Source of the DNA: Ehretia macrophylla
Taxonomy: Eukaryota; Streptophyta; Magnoliopsida; Boraginales; Ehretiaceae
NCBI GenBank assembly: GCA_037974665.1
Contig: CM075783.1
Location: forward strand, 39,197,712 to 39,261,711
DNA: 64,000 nucleotides
Direction of reading: 5' to 3'
The stretch's first letter is position 1; the number at the start of each line of letters is the position of its first letter. The translations under genes were made by a program, and so were the position numbers. Below the pieces are notes generated by a model. That model saw nothing but the letters and a program-made list of their open reading frames with translations, was not told the origin of the DNA and searched no databases. Below, in pieces: positions 37,379-51,129 of the stretch.

Positions 37379-39446
37379 CGTGGGGCTTGTGACCAGGTAT
37401 TCGTCGCTCCAATGTCCATAACTTTTGATTCGTAAGGAGTTACGCGGTGCATAGGATACCGTTGGAAAGCTCGCCAAGAGCTCTATGACGAGGGGAGCAA
37501 AACTGCTCTTCTGCACCTATTTTTGGAGCCCAAAATCGAACATTTTTAGTAGTTTCGGGACATTTTTACTCTTTTGCGCTGTTTTTTCGTCCCGGATCGT
37601 ACGTTGTGAGCCTTGAAAAGGACGACAACCTAATCCATCACATTTCTATTACCGAATCCCACGGCACCTTGGGCAAGACAACTTCACTCCACGTAGAGGC
37701 TGGGCCCGTAAACCGAGGGCGTGGGGCATGTGACTAGGTATTCGTCGCTCCGGTGCCCATAACTTTTGATCCGTAAGGAGTTACGCGGCGCACAACATAC
37801 CTTTGGAAAGCTCTCCGAGAGCTCTACGTCGGGGGCAGCAAGCTTGCTTGGCTGTACCTGTTTTCGGAGCCAAAAATTGAATGTTTTCATCAATTTCGGG
37901 ACACTTTTTTTTCTTTTGAGCTGTTTTTCCATGTCGGATCGTACGTCGTGATCTGCAAAAAGGATGACAATTGAATCCATCAAATTTCTATTACCGAATC
38001 CCATGGCACCATGGGCAAGACAACTTTACTTCACGTAGAGGCTGGGCCCGCAAACCGAGGGCCTGGGGCTTGTGACTAGGTATCTGTCGCTCCGGTGCCC
38101 ATAACTTTTGATCCGTACAGAGTTACGCGGCGCACATTATACCGTTGGAAAGCTCTCCAAGAGGTATACGACTAGGGAATTAAGCCTGCTTTGCTGCGCC
38201 TATTTTCGGAGCCCAAAATTGAACATTTTCATCAGTTTCAGGATACTTTTCTTCTTTTGCTTTGTTTTTCTGTCCCGGATCGTACGTCATGAGCAGCGAA
38301 AAGGATGACAACCTAATCCATCACATTTCTATTACCGAATCCCACGGCACCTTGGGCAAGACAACTTCACTTCACGTAGAGGCTGGGCCCGCAAACCAAG
38401 GGCGTGGGACTTGTGGCCAGGTATTCGTCGCTCTGGTGCCCATAACTTTTGATCCGTAAGGAGTTATACGTCGCACAGCATACTGTTGGGAAGCTCTTCG
38501 AGAGCTCTACGACGGGGGCAGCAAATTGCTCTTCTGAACCTGTTTTCGGTGGCCAATATCGAATGTTTTCATCACTTTCGGGGCACTTTTTTTCTTTCGC
38601 GCTGTTTTTTCATCCCGGATCATATGTTGTGAGCCTCGAAAAGGATGACAGCATAATCCATCAAATTTCTATTACAGAATTCCATGGCACCTTGGGCAAG
38701 ACAACTTCACTTCCCGTAGAGGTTGGGCTCGCGAACCAAGGGCGTGGAGCTTGTGACAATAACTTTTGATCTGTAAAGAGTTACGTGGCGCACAACATAC
38801 CGTTGGAATGCTCTCCGAGTGTTCTACGACGGGGGAAGCAAGCTTGCTCGGCTGCACCTGTTTTCGAAGCCAAAAATTGAATGTTTTCATCACTTTCGGG
38901 ACACTTTTCTTCTTTTGAGCTATTTTTTCGTCCTAGATCGTACGTCGTGAGACGCGAAACAGACGACAATTGAATCCATCACATTTCTATTACCGAATCC
39001 CACAGCACCTTAGACAAGACAACTTCACTTCACGTAGAGGCTGGGCCCGCAAACCGAGGGCGTGGGGCTTGTGACCAGGTATCCGTCGCTCCGGTGCTCA
39101 TAACTTTTGATCCGTAAGGAGTTATGCGGCGCACAGCATACCGTTGGAAAGCTCTACGAGAGCTCTACGACGGGGAAGTAAGCATGCTTTGCTGTGCCTA
39201 TTTTCAGAGTACAAAATCGAACGTTTTTATCAGTTCTGGACACTTTTCTTTTCTTGTGCTATTTTTTCGTCCCGGATCGTACGTCAAGAGCCGCGAAAAG
39301 GGCGATAACCTAATCGATCATATTTCTATTAATCGAATCCCACAGCACTTTGGGCAAGACAAATTCACTTCACGTAGAGGCTGGGCCCGTAAACCAAAGG
39401 CGTGGGGCTTGTGACCAGGTATCCGTCGCTCTGATGCCCATAACTT

Positions 39447-42235
39447 TTGATCCGTAAGGAGTTACGCGGCCCACAACATACCGTTGGGAAGCTCTCCGAG
39501 AGCTCTACGATGGGGGCAGCAAGCCGGACAGGCTATGCCTGTTTGCGGAGACCAAAATTGAACATTTTAATCAATTTTGGGATACTTTTCTTCTTTTGTT
39601 TTGTTTTTCGATCTCGGATCATACGTCATGAGCCGCAAAAAGGACGACAACCTAATCCATCACATTTTTATAACCGAATCCCACGGCACCTTGGGCAAGA
39701 AAACTTCACTTCACGTAGAGGCTGGGCCCGCAAACCAAGGACGTGGGGCTTGTGACCAGGTATTCGTCGCATTAGAGCCCATAACTTTTGATCCGTAAGG
39801 AGCTACGCGGCGTACAGCATACCGTTGGAAAGCTCGCCGAGAGCTCTACAACGGGGGCAGCAAAACTACACTTCTACACCTGTTGTCGGAGCCCAAAATC
39901 AAACATTTTCATCAATTTCGGGACACTTTTATTATTTTGTGCTGTTTTTTCATCCCAGATCATACGTCGTGAGCCTAAAAAAGGACGACATCCTAATCCA
40001 TCACATTTCTATTACCGAATCCCACTGCACCTTGGGCAAGACAACTTCACTTTACATAGAGGCTGAGCCCGCAAAACGAGGGCGTGGGGCATGTGGCCAA
40101 GTATCCATTGCTCCGGTACCCAATACTTTTGATCCGTAAGGAGTTACGCGGCGCACAGCATACCGTTGGAAAGTTCTCCGAGTGCTCAACGACGGGGGCA
40201 ACGAGCCAGCTCGGCTGTGCCTATTTTCGGAGCCAAAAATTGAATGTTTTCATCTCTTTCGGGACACTTTTCATCTTTTGAGCTATTTTTTCATCCCGAA
40301 TCGTACATCGCGAGCCGCAAAAAGGATGACAACTGAATCCATCACATTTCTATTATCAAATCCCATGGCACCTTGGGCAAGACAACTTTACTTCACATAG
40401 AGGCTAGGCCCGCAAACCAAGGGCGTTGAGCTTGTGACCAGGTATCCGTCGCTCCGGTGCCCATAACTTTTGATCTGTAAGGAGTTACGCGGGGCTTGTG
40501 ACCAGGTATCCGTTGCTCCGGTGCCCATAACTTTTGATCCGTAAGGAGTCACGCGGCGCACAGTATACCGTTGGAAAGCTCTCCGAGAGCTCTACGATGT
40601 GGGAATTAAGCCTGCTTGGCTGCGCCTATTTTCAGAGCCAAAAATTGAATGTTTTCATCAGTTTCGAGACACTTTTCTTCTTTTGAGCTATTTTTCCATC
40701 CCGGATCGTACGTCTTGAGCCGCGAAAAGGACGATAACTGAATCCATCACATTTCTATTACCGAATCCCATGGCACCTTTGGCAAGACAACTTCACTTCA
40801 CGTAGAGGTTGGGCCCACAAACCGAGGGCTTGGGGTTTATAACCAGGTATCCGTCGCTCCGTTGCCGATAACTTTTGATCCGTAAGGAGTTACGTGGCGC
40901 ACAACATACAGTTGGAAAGCTCTTCGAGAGCTCTACGACGAGGGAATTAAACCTGCTCGGCTGCGCATGTTTTCGAAGCCAAAAATTGAATGTTTTCATC
41001 AGTTTTGGGACACTTTTCTTCTTTTGAGTTGTTTTTCTATCCCGGATCGTACGTCGTGAGCCGTGAAAAGGACGACAACTGAATCCATCACATTTCTATT
41101 AATGAATCCCACGGCACCTTGGGCAAGACAACTTCACTTCACATAGAGGTTGGGCCCGCAAACCGAGGGCGTGGGGCTTGTGACCAGGTATCCATCACTC
41201 TGGTGCCCACAACTTTTGATCCATATGGAGTTACGCGGCGCAAAACATACCATTGGAAAGCTCTCCGAGAGCTCTACAACGAAGGAATTAAGCCTGCTCG
41301 GCTATGCTTGTTTTCGGAGCCAAAAATTGAACGTTTTCACTTGTTTTGGGACACTTTTATACTTTTGCTCTGTTTTTTCATCCCGGATCGTATGTCGTGA
41401 GCCGCGAAAAGGACGACAACCTAATCCATCACATTTCAATTATAGAATCCCATGACACCTTGGGCAAGACAACTTCACTTCATGTAGAGGCTGGGCCCGC
41501 AAATTGAGGGCGTGGGGCATGTGACTAAGTATTCGTCGCACCGGTGCCCATAACTTTTGATTCGTAAGGAATTACATGGCCTACAGCATACCGTTGGAAA
41601 GCTCTTCGAGAGCTCTACGATGGGGCCAGCAGGCCGGATAGGCTGTACCTCTTTTCAGAGACCAAAATTGAACGTTTTCATCAGTTTTGGGATACTTTTC
41701 TTCTTTTGCTCTGTTTTTTGGTCCCAGATCGTACGTCATGAGCATCGAAAAAGACGACAACCTAATCCATCAAATTTTTATTACTGAATCCCATGGCACC
41801 TTGGGAAAGACAACTTCATTTCATGTAGAGGCTAGGCTTGCAAACCGAGGGCATGGGGCTTGTAACCAGGTATTCGTCGCTCTGGAGCCCATAACTTTTG
41901 ATCCATAAGGAGTTACGCGGCGCACAGCATACCGTTGGAAATCTCGCCGAGAGCTCTACGACGGGGGCAGTAAAACTACTCTTCTGCACCTGTTGTCGAA
42001 ACCCAAACTAAAACATTTTCATCAGTTTCGGGACACTTTTATTCTTTTGCGCTGCTTTTCCGTCCCAGATCCTACATCGTGAGCCTCGAAAAGGACGACA
42101 ATCTAATCCATCACATTTCTATTACCGAATCACACAGCACCTTGGGCAAGACAACTTCACTTCACGTAGAGGCTGGGCCCACAAACCGAGTGCGTGGGAC
42201 TAGTGACTAGGTATCCGTCACTCCAGTGCCCATAA
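39447..42235 (+). repeat. Six-monomer higher-order repeat with a 64-bp inserted duplication
   Basis: The variants at 39447 (GGCAGCAAGCCGGACAGGC) and 39788 (CACTTCTACACCTGTTGTCGG) recur at 41557 and 41898, an offset of 2110 bp. That is six monomers (2046 bp) plus 64 bp, and the 64 bp are explained by the partial duplication at 40428-40554. Confidence 0.78.
40428..40554 (+). repeat. 64-bp partial monomer duplication
   Basis: The stretch CTTGTGACCAGGTATCCG...GTAAGGAGT appears twice in direct succession, 64 bp apart (40431 and 40495), so one monomer begins again inside itself at ACGCG/GGGCTTGTG. Confidence 0.88.
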
Positions 42236-42578
42236 CTTTTGATCCGTAAGAAGTTACACGGCGCACAAGATACTGTTGGAAAGCTCTCCGAGAGCTCTAC
42301 GACGGGGTACCAAAGATGCTTGACTGCACCTATTTTTGGAGCACACAATCGAACGTTTTCATCAGTTTTGGGACACTCTTATTCTTTTGTACTGTTTTTC
42401 CGTCCCGAAACGTACGTCGTGAGCCTCGAAAAGGACGTCAACCTAATCCATCACATTTCTATTACTGATTCCCACGACACCATGGGAAAAATAGCTTCAC
42501 TTAACGTAGAGGCTGGGCCCGCAAATCTAGTGCGTGGGACTTGTGACCAGGTATCCGTCGCTGCGGTGCCTATAACTT

Positions 42579-45500
42579 TTGATCCGTAAGGAGTTACGCG
42601 GCGCACATGATGCTGTTGGAAAGCTCTCCAAGAGCTCTACGACGGGGGTAGCAAAACTACTCGACTACACCTGTTTTGTTAGCCCACAATCGAACATTTT
42701 CATCAGTTTTGGGACACTTTTCTTCTTTTGCGCTGTTTTTCCGTCCCGGATCGTACGTCGTGAACCTTGAAAAGGACATCAACCTAATCCATCATATTTC
42801 TATCACTGAATCCCACGGCACCTTCAGCAAGACAAATTCACTTCACGTAGAGGCTGGGCCCGCAAACCGAGGGCATGGGGCTTGTGACCAGGTACACGTC
42901 ACTCCGGTGCCCATAACTTTTGATCCGTAATGAGTTACGCGGCGCATAGCATACCGTTGGAAAGCTCTCCGAGAGCTCTACGATGAGGGCAACAAGCCTG
43001 CAAGGCTGAGCCTATTTTCACAGCCCAAAATCGAACGTTTTCATCAGTTTTGGTACACTTTTCTTCTTTTACACTGTTTTTCTGTCCCGGATCGTACGTT
43101 TTGAGCTGTGAAAAGGACGACAACCTAATCCATCACATTTCTATTACCGAATTCCACGGCACCTTGGGCAAGAAAAATTCACTTCACGTAGAGGCTGAGC
43201 CAGAAAAACTGAGGGCGTCGAGTTTGTAACCAGGTGTCCATCGCTCCGGTGCCCATAACTTTTGATTCGCAAGGAGTTATGCAGCTCACAGCATACCGTT
43301 GGAAAGCTCATCGAGAGCTCTACAACGGGGGCAGTAAAACTGCTTGGCTGCACATGTTTTCGCATCCTAAAATCAGACATTTTGATCAGTTTTAGGATAC
43401 TTTTATTATTTTGCTCTGTTTTTCCGTCCCGGATCGTACGTCGTGAGCTGCGAAAAGGATGACAACCTAATCCATCATGTTTCTATTACTGAATCTCACG
43501 GCACCTTAGGTAAGACAACTCCACTTCACGTAGAGGTTGGGCCCGCAAACCGAGGGTGTGGGGCTTGTGACCAAGTATCCGTCGCTCCGGTGCCTATAAT
43601 TTTTGATCCGTAAGGAGTTACGCGGTGCACAGGATGCCGTTGGAAAGCTCTCCGAGAGCTCTACGATGGGGTAGCAAAATTGCTTGACTACACCTATTTT
43701 TGGAGCAAAAAATTGAACATTTTCGTCAATTTTGGCATACTTTTCTTCTTTTGCCCTATTTTTTCATCCCGGATCGTACTTCGTGAGCCTAAAAAAGGAT
43801 GTCAACCTAATCCATCACATTTCTATTACTGATTCCCACAGTACCTTGGGCAAAACAACTTTACTTCACATAGAGGTTGGACCCGCAAACCGAGTGCGTA
43901 GGACTAGTGACCAGGTATCTGTCGCTCCTGTGCCCATAACTTTTGATCCGTAAGGAGTTATGTGGCGCACAGGATACCGTTGGAAAGCTCTCCGAGAGCT
44001 CTACGACTAGGCAGCCAAACTGCTCGACTGCACCTATTTTTAGAGCCCAAAATTGAATGTTTGCAATAGTTTTGGGACACTTTTCTTCTTTTGCGATTTG
44101 TTTTTCCGTCCCGAAACGTACGTCGTGAGCCTCGAAAAGGACGTCAACCTAATCCATCACATTTCTATTACTGATTCCCACGGCACCTTGGGCAAAATAA
44201 CTTCACTTCACGTAGAGGTTGGGCCCGCAAATTGAGTGCGTGGGACTTGTGACCAAGTATTCGTCGTTGCGGTGCCCATAACTTTTGATCCGTAAGGAGT
44301 TACGCGGCGCACAGGATACTGTTGGAAAGCTCTCCAAGAGCTCTACAACGGGGGTAGCAAAACTACTTGACTGCACCTGTTTTGTTAGCCCAAAATAGAA
44401 CGTCTTCATCAGTTTTGGGACACTTTTCTTCTTTTGCGTTGTTTTTTCATCCCAGATCGTACATCGTGAGCCTTGAAAAGGACATCAACCTAATCCATCA
44501 CATTTCTATTACTGATTCCCATGACACCTTGGGCAAAACAACTTCACTTCACATAGAGGCTGGGCCCGCAAATCGAGTGCGTGGGACTTATGACCAAGTA
44601 TCCGTCGCAGTAGTGCCCATAACTTTTGATCCGTAAGGAGTTACGCAGTGCACAGGATACCGTTGGAAAGCTCTCCAAGAGCTCTACTACGGGGGTAGCA
44701 AAATTTCTCTGTTTCACCTATTTTCAGAGCCCAAAATCGAATATTTTCATCAGTTTCGGGATACTTTTATTCTTTTGCGATGTTTCTTCATCACGATTTG
44801 TACGTCGTGAGCCGCGAAAAGAATGACACCCTAATCCATCAGATTTCTATTACCGAATCCCACGGCACCTTGGGCAAGATAACTTCACTTCACGTAGAGG
44901 CTAGGCCCGCAAACCGAGGGCGTGGGGCATGTAACCAGGTATCAGTCGCTCCGGTGCCCATAACTTTTGATCCGTAAGAAGTTACGCAGCGCACAGCATA
45001 CCGTTGGAAAGCTCTTCGAGAGCTCTAAGAGGGGGGCAGCAAGCCTACTCGGCTGTGCCAATTTTTGAATCCCAAAATTGAACGTTTTCATTAGTTTCGG
45101 GACACTTTTCTTCTTTTGCGCTGTTTTTTTGTCCAGGATCGTAGGTCGTGAGACGCGAAAAGGACGACAACCTAATCCATCACACTTCTATTACTGAATC
45201 ACACAGTACCTTGGGCAAGACAACTTCACTTCACGTAGAGGCTGGGCCCGCAAACCGAGGACGTGGGGCTTGTGACCAGGTCTCTGTCGCTCCAGCGCCT
45301 ATAACTTTTGATCCGTAAGGAGTTACGCGACGCACAACATACCGTTGGGAAGCTCTCCGAGAGCTCTACGACGGGGGCAACAAGTCTTCTCGGCTGAGCC
45401 TATTTTCATTGCCCAAAATCGAACGTTTTCATCAATTTTGGAAAACTTTTCTTCTTTTGCGTTGTTTTTGGGTCCCGGATCGTACGTCTTGAGCCGTGAA

Positions 45501-48500
45501 AAGGACGACAACCTAATCCATCACATTTCTATTACTGAATCCCACGGCACCTTGGGCAAGACAAATTCACTTCACGTAGAGGCTAGGCCAGCAAACCGTG
45601 GGCGTCGAGCTTGTAACCAGGTGTCCATCGCTTCGGTGTCCATAACTTTTGATCCGTAAGGAGTTATGCGACTCACAGCATACCGTTGGAAAGCTCACCG
45701 AGAGCTCGACAAAGGGGGAAGCTAAACTGCTTGGCTGCACATGTTTTCGTAGCCCAAAATCGGACATTTTGTTCAGTTTCAGGACACTTTTCTTCTTTTG
45801 CTCTATTTTTCCATCCCGGATCGTACGTCGTAAGCCGCGAAAAGGACGACAACCTAATCCATCACGTTTCTATTACCGAATCCCACGGCACCTTGGGCAA
45901 GACAACTCCACTTCACATAGAGGCTGGGCCCACAAACCGAGGGCGTGGGGCTTGTGACTAGGTATCCGTTACTCCGTTGCCCATAACTTTTGATACGTAA
46001 CGAGTTACGCAGCGTACAGGATACTATTGGAAAGCTCTCCGAGAGCTCTACGACGGGGTAGCAAAACTACCCGACTGCACCTATTTTTGAATCCAAAAAT
46101 TGAATATTTTCATCAGTTTTGGCATACTTTTATTCTTTTTCGCTGTTTTTCTGTCCCGGATCGTACGTCGTGAGCCTCGAAAAGGACGTCAACCTAATCC
46201 ATCACATTTCTATTACTGGTTCCCACGGCACCTTGGGCAAAACAACTTCACTTCACGTAGAGGCTGGGCCCGCAAACCGAGTTCGTGGGACTAGTGACCA
46301 TGTATCCGTCGCTGCGGTGCCCATAACTTTTGATCCGTAAGGAGTTACGCGGCGCACAGGATATCGTTGAAAAGCTCCCCAAGAGCTCTACTACGGGGGT
46401 AGAAAAACTACTCTGTTGCACTTATTTTCGGAGCCCAAAATCGAACATTTTCATCAGTTTGAGGATACTTTTCTTCTTTTGCGATGTTTTTTTTATCCCG
46501 ATTCGTACGTCGTGAGCCGCGAAAAGGATGACATCCTAATCCATCACATTTCTATTACTGAATCCCATGACATCTTGGGCAAAACAACTTCACTTCACGT
46601 AGAGGCTGGGCCGGCAAACCGAGGGCGTGGGTCTTGTGACCAGGTATCTGTCACTCCGATGGCCATAACTTTTGATCTGTAAGGAGTTACGTGGCGCACA
46701 ACATACCGTTGGAAAGCTCTCCGAGAGTTCTACGAGGGGGGCAGCAAGCCCGCTCGGCTGCGCCAATTTTTCGAAGCCCAAAATCGAACGTTTTCATCAA
46801 TTTCGAAACATTTTCTTCTTTTATGCTGTTTTTCCGTCCAGGATCGTAGGTCGTGAGCCGCGAAAAGGACGACAACCTAATCCATCACATTTCTATCACC
46901 GAATCCCATGGCACCTTGGGCAAGACAAATTCACTTCACGTAGAGGCTGGGCCCGCAAACTGAGGGCGTGGGCTTGTGACCAGGTATCCGTAGCTCCGGT
47001 GCCCATAACTTTGGATCCGTAAGGAGTTACGCGGTGCACAACATACCGTTAAAAAGCTCTCCGAGAGCTCTACGACAGGGGCAACAATCCTACTCGGCTA
47101 CGCCTATTTTCAGAGCCCAAAATCGAACGTTTTCTTTAGTTTCAGGACACTTTTCTTCTTTTACTCTGTTTTTTTGTCTCGGATCGTACGTTGTGAGCCG
47201 CAAAAAGGATGACAACCTAATTCATCACATTTCTATTATTGAATCCCACGGCACCTTGGGCATGACAACTTCACTTCACGTAGAGGCTGGGCCCATAAAC
47301 CGAGGGCGTGGGGCTTGGGACCAGCTATCCATCTCTCCAGTGCCCATAACTTTTGATCCATAAGGAGTTACGCGGCGCACAGTATACCGTTGGAAAGCTC
47401 TCCGAGAACTCTACGACTGGGGCAACAATCCTGCTTTGTTGCGCCTATTTTCGAAGCCCAAAATCAAACGTTTTCATCAGTTTTGAGACACTTTTCTTCT
47501 TTTGCGCTATTTTTCCATCCTGGATCGTAGGTCGTGAGCCGCGAAAAGGACGACAACCTAATCCATCACATTTCTATCACTGAATACCACGGCACCTTGG
47601 GCAAGACAAATTCACTTCACGTAGAGGTTGGGCTCGAAACTGAGGGCGTGAGCTTGTGACCAAGTATCCGTCGCTCTAGTGCCCATAACTTTTGATCCGT
47701 AAGGAGTTATGTGGCGCACAGCATACCGTTGAAAAGCTCTCCGGGAGCTCTACGACGAGGGCAACAAGCCTGCTCTGTTGCACCTATTTTCAAAGCCCAA
47801 AATCGAGCGTTTTCATCAGTGTCGGGATATTTTTCTTCCTTTGAGCTATTTTTCGGTCCCAGATCGTACGTCGTGAGCTTTGAAAAGGACTACATCCTAA
47901 TCCATCACATTTCTATTACCGAATCCCACAGTACCTTGGCAAAGACAAATTCACTTCACGTAGAGGCTGGGCTTGCAAACCGAGGGCGTGAGGCTTGTGA
48001 CCAGGTGTCTGTCGCTCCGGTGCCCATAACTTTTGATCCGTAAGGAGTTATACAGCTCACAGCATACCGTTGGAAAGATCACCGAGAGCTCTACGACGAG
48101 GGAAACAAAAATGCTCGGCTGCACATGTTTTTGGAGCCCAAAATCGGATATTTTCATCAGTTTCAGGTCACTTTTCTTCTTTTGCTCTGTTTTTTCGTCC
48201 CGGATCGTACGTTGTGAGCCGCAAAAAAGACGACAACCTAATCAATCACATTTGTATTACCAAATTCCACGGCACCTTGGACAAGACAACTTCACTTCAC
48301 GTAGAGGCTGGGCCCGCAAACCGAGGGCATAGGGCATGTGACTAGGTATCCGTCACTCCGGTGCCCATAACTTTTGATCTATAAGGAGTTACGCAGTGCA
48401 CAAGATACAGTTGGAAAGCTCTCCTAGAGCTCTACAACAGGGGCAGCAAAACTGCTCGACTGCACCTATTTTCGGAGCCCAAAATCGAACGTTTTTTTCA

Positions 48501-50016
48501 ATTTTAGGACACTTTTCTTCTTTTGCGCTATTTTTCCGTCCCGGATCGTAGGTCGTCAGCCTCGAAAAGGACGTCAACCTAATCCATCACATTTCTATTA
48601 CTGATTCCCACGGCACCTTGGGCAAAATAATTTCACTTCACGTAGAGGCTGGGCCCGCAAATCGAGTGCGTGGGATTTGTGACCAGGTATTTGTCACTGC
48701 GGTGCCCATAACTTTTGATCCGTAAGGAGCTACGCGGTGCATAGGATACCGTTGGAAAGCTCTCCAAGAGCTCTATGACGGGGGTAGCAAAACTGCTCGG
48801 CTGCACCTATTTTTCTAAGGTCAAAATTGAACGTTTTCATTAATTTTGGGACACTTTTCTTCTTTTGCGCTATTTTTGCGTCCCGGATCGTACGTCGTGA
48901 GTCTCGAAAAGGACGTCAACCTAATCTATCACATTTCTATTACTGAATCCCATGGCATCTTGGGTAAGACAACTTCACTTCACGTAGAGGCTGGGCCCGC
49001 AAACCGAGTTCGTGGGACTTGTGACCTGGTATCCGTCGCTCCGGTACCTATAACTTTTAATCCGTAAGGAGTTACACGACCCACAGCATACCGTTGGAAA
49101 GATCTCCGAGAGCTCTACGACCTGGGAGGTAAAACTACTCGACTGTACTTGTTTTCAAAGAACAAAATTGAACGTTTTCATCAGTTTCGGGACATATTTC
49201 TTCTTTTGCGCTATTTTTCCATCCCGGATCGTGCGTCGTAAGCCTAAAAAAGGACGACAACCTAATCCATCACATTTCTATTATCGAATCCCACGGCACA
49301 TTGGGCAAGACAACTTCACTTCACGTAGAGATTGAGCCCACAAACCGAGGGCGTGGGGCATGTGACCAGGTATCCGTCGCTCCGGTGTCCATAACTTTTG
49401 ATCCGTAAGGGGTTACCCGGTGCATAACATACCGTTGGAAAGCTCTCCTAGAGCTCTACGACGGAGGCAGCAAAACTTCTCAGCTACACCTTTTTTTGAA
49501 GCCCAAAATAAAACATTTTCATCAGTTTTGGTCTACTTTTCTTCATTTGCAATTTTTTTCGTCCCGGATTGTACGGCGTGAGCTGCGAAAATGACAACAA
49601 CCTAATCCATCACATTTCTATTACCAAATCCCAGGGCACTTTGGGCAAGACAAATTCACTTCACGTAAAGGTTGGGCCCGCAAACCGAGGGCGTGGGGCT
49701 TGTGACCAGGTATCTGTCGCTCCGGTGCCCATAACTTTTGATCTGTAAGGAGTTACGCGGCGCACAACATACCGTTAGAAAGCTCTCCAAGAGCTCTACG
49801 ACGGGGACATGAATCCTTCTCAGCTTTGCCTATTTTCGGAGCCCAAAATCGAACATTTTCATCAGTTTCGGGATACTTTTCTACTTTTGGTCTGTTTTCC
49901 GTCCCGGAACGTACGTCGTGAGCAGCGAAAAGGAAGACAACCTAATCCATCACATTTCTATTACCGAATCCCATGGTACATTGGGCAAGACAACTTCACT
50001 TCACGTAGAGGCTGGG
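42579..50016 (+). repeat. Seven-monomer (2387-bp) higher-order repeat, three copies
   Basis: A distinctive variant with CAGCTCACAGCATACCG and a following GCACATGTTTTCG starts at 43262, 45649 and 48033 (spacings 2387 and 2384; 7 x 341 = 2387). Other pairs agree: 42935 with 45323, 43732 with 46119, and 45345 with about 47732. The copies differ by several percent, so the unit is not extremely recent. Confidence 0.83.
50012..50016 (+). repeat. Target site duplication CTGGG, left copy
   Basis: CTGGG precedes the small LTR element and recurs at 53899-53903 directly after it. In an uninterrupted monomer the site reads GAGGCTGGGCCCGC, so the duplication is real. Confidence 0.93.
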
Positions 50017-51038
50017 TGTAATACCCCGATCCCTCTCGAGACCGGGAGTTCTATCAATCGATCTAAACACCCCGACTTTCACTAAGCCGTTTTTCTCCGT
50101 TTTTCCATTACACATTCCAATTAAACCACATATTTAGGCATTCTAGCATATCTAGCATCTTCCTACATCAACAGAACGCGTAATGGAGCAACTTCATCGA
50201 AACGGGGGTTTACTATTCACAATTTACTATTCATCACACAATTTATATTTCAATTCCAATATTTAACCGCAGAAAATGTTTAAAAGCTATAAATACATGT
50301 TCTACAATCAACAAGGAACATTCTTTAAGCAACAAAATGATTAAAACAACAATCTACGCATAAAATCCAAAAATCAAAGTTTAGATACAAATATTTCAAA
50401 TGTGCAAATAACGATGAAACCCTCACCTTAGATGCTCCTAGACGCTAGGAAAACCTCGTAGAGTGCCTCGGAAACCACCCCGTGCAAGCTCACGCAAAGA
50501 TTTGGTGATTTGTAGTTGAAGTTTTCTTTTTTTTTTCTCCTTCTTTTCCTCATGTTTTCAAGTCTTTCTTCTCTGTTTTTTTCGTGTGCAATTCTGCTTA
50601 TTTAGGGAAAAAAAAAAAAGACAAGTCAAAGGTCAAAGTTTCGGTCAACCCGCTAAACCAAAACAGCTATGCGCGACCTTACGATAACGGCCATAATTTC
50701 TTCTAGAAAACTCCAATTCACGAACGGTTTGAAGCCTCAGAAACTAGACTCATAGAGCTTTCCAACCATATATAATTTGTTACCTAACTCTTCCCCAATT
50801 GGTTCAGACTTAATTCCAAAGTTGACCCAAAATTTGACTAACTTAACATTGCATTTTTTTTAATTTCTAATCCCAAGTTTGCCCTTTATTAAACATTTCA
50901 AAAACTTTCACATAGTCCTAGTTGGTCAATGTAGATGAAAAGTCAACTAGTTTGGTCAAAGAAGGTGAAAGGTCAATAAAATGCAATTTAAATGAACTTT
51001 AAATGCTATTGAATACATGCCAGGTTCGGGGTATCACA
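50017..51038 (-). repeat. 3' LTR of the small element
   Basis: In element orientation it starts TGTGATACCCCGA and ends TCGGGGTATTACA, an extended imperfect terminal inversion of 13 bp (12 of 13 pair). It contains A- and T-rich homopolymer runs (near 50525 and 50610) that differ in length from the other LTR. Confidence 0.92.
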
Positions 51039-51051
51039 TCCTTCCCCCCTT
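51039..51051 (-). promoter_or_regulatory. Polypurine tract of the small element
   Basis: The reverse complement AAGGGGGGAAGGA abuts the 3' LTR. The upstream 25 bp (GCAATTGTTTT and hairpin) are nearly identical to 4411-4433 of the gag-only element. Confidence 0.9.
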
Positions 51052-51056
51052 AAAAC

Positions 51057-51074
51057 AATTGCATCCTCGCAATT
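51057..51074 (-). other. Hairpin upstream of the polypurine tract of the small element
   Basis: In element orientation AATTGCG-AGGA-TGCAATT: a stem of six Watson-Crick pairs plus a G-U pair at the loop in RNA, loop AGGA, at the same distance from the polypurine tract as in the other elements. Confidence 0.7.
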
Positions 51075-51129
51075 CTTCTTCCAATAGGACTTTGCATCAT
51101 CTACAATCCAACTCTGACTAGTCTTCATT

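Larger units (their letters stand above)
37379..50016 (+). repeat. Satellite block 2: 341-bp monomers, about 37 copies
   Basis: Same family and strand as block 1. It starts mid-monomer at CGTGGGGCTTGTGACC and ends at GTAGAGGCTGGG, where the small LTR element inserted. The first third (37.4-42 kb) is rich in monomers reading GACGACAACTGAATCC and GGGAATTAAGCC. The rest follows a 7-monomer rhythm. Monomers near 46970 and 47630 carry small deletions. Confidence 0.97.
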
